From the NCBI GenBank assembly GCA_937952135.1, contig CALFYL010000041.1, positions 1-8,941 on the forward strand: a stretch of DNA of 8,941 nt, in the 5' to 3' direction. Shown one piece after another: positions 6,205 through 8,941 of the stretch. Numbering within the stretch: the stretch's first letter is position 1; the number at the start of each line of letters is the position of its first letter. Below the pieces are notes generated by a model that had not been told where the DNA came from, ran no database searches, and saw only the letters and a program-made list of their open reading frames with translations. Made by a program: the position numbers and the translations under genes. Source of the stretch: an uncultured Planctomycetia bacterium (GTDB lineage: Bacteria; Planctomycetota; UBA1135; GCA-002686595).

Positions 6205-6205
6205 C

Positions 6206-6757
6206 TCAGCGGATGCTGCGGACGAAGCTCAGGAACTCGTTGCGCGTCTTCGAATCGCTCTGGAAGCAACCGAGCAGGCACGACGTCATCGCCGACGAAT
6301 TCTGCTTCTGAACGCCGCGCATCATCATGCACAGGTGGTGCGCATCGGCCACCACGCCGACGCCCTTGGGCGCGAGCGCATCGTTCAACGCGTTCGCGAT
6401 CTGCACGGTCATGCGCTCCTGGACTTGGAGCCGGCGCGCGAAGACGTCCACGAGACGCGGGATCTTCGACAGGCCGATGATGCGTCCGCTCGGGATGTAG
6501 CCCACGTGCACGCGGCCGTAGAACGGCAGCATGTGGTGCTCGCAGAGGCTGTAGAACTCGATGTCCTTGACCAGCACCATCTCGGAGCAGTCCTCGTGGA
6601 ACACGCCCTCGCCGATCACCTCGGCGACGCTCTGCGTCTGGCCCGCGAGCAGCTCGCGGTAGGAGCGTTCGACACGCTCGGGCGTGCGCGCGAGGCCTTC
6701 GCGTGTCGGATCCTCACCCAGCTCGCCGAGCAGCTTGCGAATCAGCGGCGCGATCAT
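6206..6757 (-). CDS. folE: GTP cyclohydrolase I
   Basis: The product has 183 residues, near the family's normal 180-220. It converts GTP to 7,8-dihydroneopterin triphosphate plus formate, the first step towards folate, tetrahydropterins and queuosine, in the cytoplasm as a decamer. The zinc ligands are visible: Cys72 and His75 in LCEHHMLPF, and Cys143 in HHLCMMMRGVQKQ. Arg147 to Gln151 follow in the family pattern, and GRVHVGYIPSGRIIGLSK (81-98) is the conserved core. The start ATG 6757 overlaps the TGA of the upstream pterin synthase as ATGA, which implies translational coupling. The N-terminus is shorter than in E. coli. The assignment is firm. Confidence 0.97.
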   Translation of the reverse strand: MIAPLIRKLLGELGEDPTREGLARTPERVERSYRELLAGQTQSVAEVIGEGVFHEDCSEMVLVKDIEFYSLCEHHMLPFYGRVHVGYIPSGRIIGLSKIPRLVDVFARRLQVQERMTVQIANALNDALAPKGVGVVADAHHLCMMMRGVQKQNSSAMTSCLLGCFQSDSKTRNEFLSFVRSIR

Positions 6758-7185
6758 GCCGTCGCCGGCCCGTAGTAGTCGACCAGGTTCATGCGGCTCT
6801 CGCGCAGCCGGATCCGGTGAAGCTTGCATCCTGGGTAGCTCGCAAGGCTGGGTTCGATCTCGCGCCAGATGGCGACCGCGACGTTCTCGGCGGTCGTGAT
6901 CGTGCCGGCGAGAAAGGGCACGTCGTGGTTCAAGTGGCGATGGTCGACGCGCTGGATCACGCGCTCGACGATCAGGCGGCTGAGCCGGTTGAGGTCCATG
7001 ACCATCCCGGTGCGCGGCTCGACGCCGCCGCGGACGGTGACCTCGAGCTGGTAGTTGTGGCCGTGGTCGACGTAGCACGGGCCGTAGAGCTCGCGGTTCT
7101 CGGCCTCGCTGAGGTGCGGACTCACCAAACGGTGAGCGGCTGAGAACTCTTGAACGTGCGTGATCTCGACGGTCGGTTGGCTCAT
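6754..7185 (-). CDS. queD: 6-pyruvoyl/6-carboxy-tetrahydropterin synthase (PTPS/QueD family)
   Basis: The product has 143 residues. It acts on 7,8-dihydroneopterin triphosphate, the product of FolE encoded just downstream. Zinc ligands are His18 (FSAAHRL), His41 and His43 (HGHNY). The catalytic Cys37 lies in C-x3-HGH, the spacing of the QueD (PTPS-I) type; animal-type PTPS-II has C-x5-HGH and PTPS-III has a Glu. DHRHLN (81-86) supplies the Asp/His of the catalytic relay, and Glu130 in RLRES matches the pterin-anchoring Glu. Yet the body (VEPRTGMVMDL, TTAENVAVAIW) reads much like biopterin-type PTPS. QueD is preferred by motif spacing. ATG 7185 has AAGG 8 bases upstream; longer frames reaching 7995 have no such support. 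Confidence 0.9.
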   Translation of the reverse strand: MSQPTVEITHVQEFSAAHRLVSPHLSEAENRELYGPCYVDHGHNYQLEVTVRGGVEPRTGMVMDLNRLSRLIVERVIQRVDHRHLNHDVPFLAGTITTAENVAVAIWREIEPSLASYPGCKLHRIRLRESRMNLVDYYGPATA

Positions 7186-7210
7186 CGCGTGGCCTTGGGT
7201 CTCGGCGCGG

Positions 7211-7238
7211 ACTGTACTCGATCTCGTTGCGACGCCAA
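7211..7238 (-). promoter_or_regulatory. Sigma-70-like promoter for the queD-folE operon
   Basis: On the minus strand TTGGCG (7238-7233), a 16-base spacer and TACAGT (7216-7211) form a -35/-10 pair, about 25 bases before ATG 7185. This leaves a short leader of about 18 bases with an AAGG site. It is the best promoter in the window. Confidence 0.55.
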
Positions 7239-7740
7239 GGATCCGTCGCCCGGGTGCGAGCTGCTTCGGTCGCGACGCGTCGACCGAGCTCGGCTTCAAC
7301 CGCCCACATCGTTCGAAACTCCCACCGCGCGGCGGCGGCCGAAGTCGGCGCCGGCATCGCGACGCGTTTTGTACGTCTCGCGTTCGTGGGGAGCGCCCGC
7401 GCTCGACGCCGGTCGCACGCCCAAGCGCGCGCCTTTGCAGGTGCAAGCAAGTTGGCGCCTGTGGGCGCGCGACGGCCTGGAGGGCGGCGAAAGACCTCGC
7501 AATGCGCTGAAAATGACGCAAATGGAGGGGGTTTCGCGGGGGCGCTCGAACCGAGGCGTGTGCGCCGATCCGCGCGCGAACGGCGGCGCCCGCCGTACGA
7601 CGCCCCGCGCGAGCCTCACTCGGAAGCGATTCCGGCTCGTTTCGACCCCGATCTCGGCTAGGAGCATCTAAGGGGGGTCGAGATCCGCCACCCGAACGTC
7701 CGATCAAGACTCGAGTTGACCCATCGTCCAGGAGCCCAAC
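7239..7740. other. About 500 bases without a supported gene
   Basis: Open frames exist on both strands here, but they read as Arg/Ala/Ser-rich sequence without domains and lack ribosome sites, so none is called. A perfect 7-bp hairpin acggcgg/ccgccgt lies at 7580-7596. The stretch has somewhat fewer GC runs than the genes and includes tgaaaatgacgcaaatgga (about 7508-7526). It could hold the promoter of the next gene, whose -35/-10 pair I could not identify, or a small RNA. Confidence 0.4.
7730..7734 (+). promoter_or_regulatory. Ribosome binding site AGGAG for the gene at 7741
   Basis: AGGAG plus 6 bases precedes ATG 7741. The context ccaggagcc is the same as before the dehydrogenase gene, a strong local ribosome-site form. 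Confidence 0.7.
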
Positions 7741-8094
7741 ATGAAGCGCACTGCCCATGACCGACGCGACGCCGAGCGCATCCTGCCGTTGCTGCGTTCG
7801 ATCGGCGCCGAGATCCGCGAACGCAGCGCCGCCATCGACGCGCTCGAAGAGCGCTTGTCGAACTTCTCGGGCGCGCGCGACGAGAACCGGGAACGGATCC
7901 GCGCACTGGAGTCGGAGCTGTCGCTCCATCGGCGCGAGCTTCGGCGCACGGAGCGCGAGCTGAACGAGCTCGGGTGCAACCTCGACGCGGACCATCCGCT
8001 CCGCATCCTGATCCCGGGCAAGGGCGGCACCTACGCGTACGAGCGTCTCGACAAGACCGCGTTCTATCGCACGCCGCAGATCACGAAGCGCTGA
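7741..8094 (+). CDS. Coiled-coil protein with DUF2203-like arrangement
   Basis: The product has 117 residues and is probably cytoplasmic, with no signal peptide or membrane helix. Residues 8-78 form a charged helical pair: RRDAERILPLLRSIGAEI (8-25), an acidic linker, then an Arg/Glu/Leu-rich coil ending ELGCNL (76-81). Residues 87-110 (LRILIPGKGG, Tyr98, Tyr100, LDKTAFYR) look like the short beta part of DUF2203 proteins, where a long helix pair with ILPLLR-type motif and an ELGC turn precede a small sheet. The resemblance is by pattern and from memory; function is unknown in that family. An AGGAG site supports the start. It converges on the repeat gene, separated by three hairpins. The gene itself is likely real, the family is uncertain. 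Confidence 0.7.
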   Translation: MKRTAHDRRDAERILPLLRSIGAEIRERSAAIDALEERLSNFSGARDENRERIRALESELSLHRRELRRTERELNELGCNLDADHPLRILIPGKGGTYAYERLDKTAFYRTPQITKR

Positions 8095-8106
8095 TCGCTC
8101 AGCGTT
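8087..8106 (+). terminator. Hairpin overlapping the stop codon of the coiled-coil gene
   Basis: cgctga (8089-8094, containing the TGA stop) pairs with tcagcg (8099-8104) around a 4-base loop, with weak extension to 8087 and 8106. First of three tandem hairpins. Confidence 0.4.
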
Positions 8107-8115
8107 CGAATCGAC

Positions 8116-8133
8116 GGCGCTGAAGTCAGCGCC
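8116..8133. terminator. Second hairpin, same arm sequence as the first
   Basis: ggcgctg (8116-8122) pairs with cagcgcc (8127-8133) around aagt. Flanking tcga on each side can add a bulged outer stem. The CGCTGA/TCAGCG arms repeat those of the preceding hairpin. Confidence 0.45.
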
Positions 8134-8145
8134 GATCGAAATCGA

Positions 8146-8180
8146 CAGGGCCGCCGCGACTCGCTGTCGCGGCGGCCCTG
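8146..8180. terminator. Strong 14-bp hairpin between convergent genes
   Basis: cagggccgccgcga (8146-8159) and tcgcggcggccctg (8167-8180) are perfectly complementary with a 7-base loop, the most stable hairpin in the window. It is followed by gcgtttgt on the plus strand and preceded by a t-containing stretch for the minus strand. It sits 43 bases beyond the minus-strand stop and 52 beyond the plus-strand stop, so it probably ends transcription in both directions. Confidence 0.7.
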
Positions 8181-8222
8181 CGCGTTTGTCGGTGGACCTC
8201 GGAGCTCAGCTTCTGAGGGGAG

Positions 8223-8941
8223 CTAGGGCTTCTGAGGCTTTTCCGCCGGCTTGCCGGCGCCCGGCTGAGCTCCCGGTCGACCGGCCGGCGCGCCGGCTCG
8301 GGCGCCACCCGCCGGCGCGGGACGCGCGCCAGCCGCTCCACCCTTCGCACCTGCGCCCTTGGCGCCCGCGCCCTTCGCGCCCTTGGCGCCCGCGCCTTTC
8401 GCATTGGCCTCGCGTGCACCGCCGGGGCCCTTGCCTTTGCCTGGCTGGCCCTCGGCGCGTTTGCCGCCGCCGGCCGCGGGCGCCGCATCCGCGCCGCCAG
8501 CGCCGCCTTCGGTCGTGTTCTTCAGGCGCTTCTCGAGCTTCTCACGCGCCGCCTTCGCTTCCTCGTCGGTCGCGTTGGTCGCCTTCAGGCGCCGCTCCAG
8601 ATTCTCGCGAAGCACCCGGGCGCGCTCCTCGGGCGTCGCACCCTTCGGCACGCCGTCCGCGGTGCTCGCCTCGCCCTCGTCGCGCTCCGCGCCGCCCTTC
8701 TTGGAATTGTCGATGCGTGCCTGGAGCTCGCGCCGCGCTTCCGCAGCCTGTTCCGGCGTCGCGTTCGTGTTCTTGAGCCGCTGCTCGAGCCGCTCCATCG
8801 CCGCTGCGGCCTTGGCCTCGGCCTCGGCTGCGCCCGCGGGCTTCGCCGGTTGCGCCGGGGTGGCCGGCGTCGCACCCGGCGCGCTCACCGCACCGCGCCC
8901 CGCGACCGGACGCGCCTGCGGAGTCGCCGGAGTCGCTGGAG
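8223..8941 (-). CDS. Ala/Lys/Pro-rich repeat protein, 5' end outside window
   Basis: The frame ends at TAG 8223 and stays open to the right edge, so 239 C-terminal residues are visible; GTG 8888 is internal, because the Pro-Ala-Thr repeats run on upstream of it. Residue numbers below count from GTG 8888. Residues 1-20 and the preceding part are PAT/PAQ-rich. Residues 34-62 and 97-125 are two helical repeats with 16 of 29 identical residues (RLK-TNAT core). Residues 160-221 form a KGAGAKG and GARAGAPAG tail like the C-terminal tail of histone H1. No domain is recognised. It could be a nucleoid-binding, a surface or an exported protein; the missing N-terminus would decide. Basic, low-complexity tails like this are easily misnamed IF-2 or histone in automatic annotation. 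Confidence 0.75.
   Translation of the reverse strand, partial: PATPATPQARPVAGRGAVSAPGATPATPAQPAKPAGAAEAEAKAAAAMERLEQRLKNTNATPEQAAEARRELQARIDNSKKGGAERDEGEASTADGVPKGATPEERARVLRENLERRLKATNATDEEAKAAREKLEKRLKNTTEGGAGGADAAPAAGGGKRAEGQPGKGKGPGGAREANAKGAGAKGAKGAGAKGAGAKGGAAGARPAPAGGARAGAPAGRPGAQPGAGKPAEKPQKP
8353..8400 (-). repeat. Tandem 24-bp repeat encoding AKGAGAKG units
   Basis: 8353-8376 and 8377-8400 are identical at 23 of 24 bases. Near identity at DNA level indicates a recent duplication, unlike the older protein-level repeats at 8514-8789. Confidence 0.8.
8514..8600 (-). repeat. Second copy of a 29-residue helical repeat
   Basis: This encodes LERRLKATNATDEEAKAARE and nine more residues. 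It matches 8703-8789 at 16 of 29 positions, with conserved L, R, TNAT and A-AR spacing. Confidence 0.7.
8703..8789 (-). repeat. First copy of the 29-residue helical repeat
   Basis: This encodes LEQRLKNTNATPEQAAEARR and nine more residues. The shorter ATPEE--A---RE-L--RL pattern also occurs once between the copies (about 8570-8640), suggesting an underlying unit of about 21 residues. Confidence 0.7.

Noticed and set aside
6191..6205. ggttcga motif resembling a tRNA T-loop
   Set aside because: The bases on either side of a 7-base TTCGACC loop do not pair, and no acceptor or anticodon arm is found around it.
7150..7671. 173-residue plus-strand frame in the gap before 7741
   Set aside because: It begins inside queD, lacks a ribosome site and shows no domain or hydrophobic pattern.
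1..8941. CRISPR array, insertion sequence, phage or toxin-antitoxin genes
   Set aside because: No spaced direct repeats, transposase motifs, terminal inverted repeats or recognised toxin/antitoxin domains were seen.

Overview
The window is GC-rich DNA packed with genes. It looks like a chromosomal segment of a free-living Gram-negative-type bacterium. Planctomycetota is my best guess, because of the RRM protein with a glycine-rich tail, the long Pro- and Ala-rich proteins, the many mixed-orientation single genes and the tetrapyrrole-free pterin genes. That is an impression from gene content, not a proof. I see no insertion sequence, phage gene, CRISPR array, tRNA or rRNA.

Layout from left to right. 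Positions 1-1253 hold the C-terminal part of a YyaL/DUF255 (spermatogenesis-associated protein 20 type) protein. Two hairpins follow, then an exported or lipoprotein-like protein with a PEPI proline spacer and a helical C-terminus (1518-2144). A GC hairpin separates this from a zinc-knuckle SAM methyltransferase (2219-3052). That gene converges with a two-gene membrane operon on the minus strand (4331 down to 3049), and the two opposing stop codons share one CTAG. The operon encodes an eight-helix membrane protein and a translationally coupled zinc-ribbon membrane protein with a CxxCH motif. It diverges from an NADP-type short-chain dehydrogenase (4418-5125).

Next come a small RRM RNA-binding protein (5374-5697) and a very basic 62-residue protein (5941-6129). 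A minus-strand pterin operon follows, a 6-pyruvoyl/6-carboxy-tetrahydropterin synthase overlapping folE by ATGA (7185 down to 6206), with a recognisable promoter near 7211-7238. After about 500 bases without a convincing gene there is a coiled-coil protein with a DUF2203-like tail (7741-8094). Three tandem hairpins lie between it and the last gene, a minus-strand Ala/Lys/Pro-rich repeat protein that runs off the right edge (8223-8941).

Together the genes suggest routine functions: pterin or queuosine precursor synthesis from GTP, RNA binding and methylation. The least explained parts are the membrane pair at 3049-4331, the histone-H1-like repeat protein at the right edge and the PEPI-spacer protein. 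I did not find a clear new defence or mobile system.
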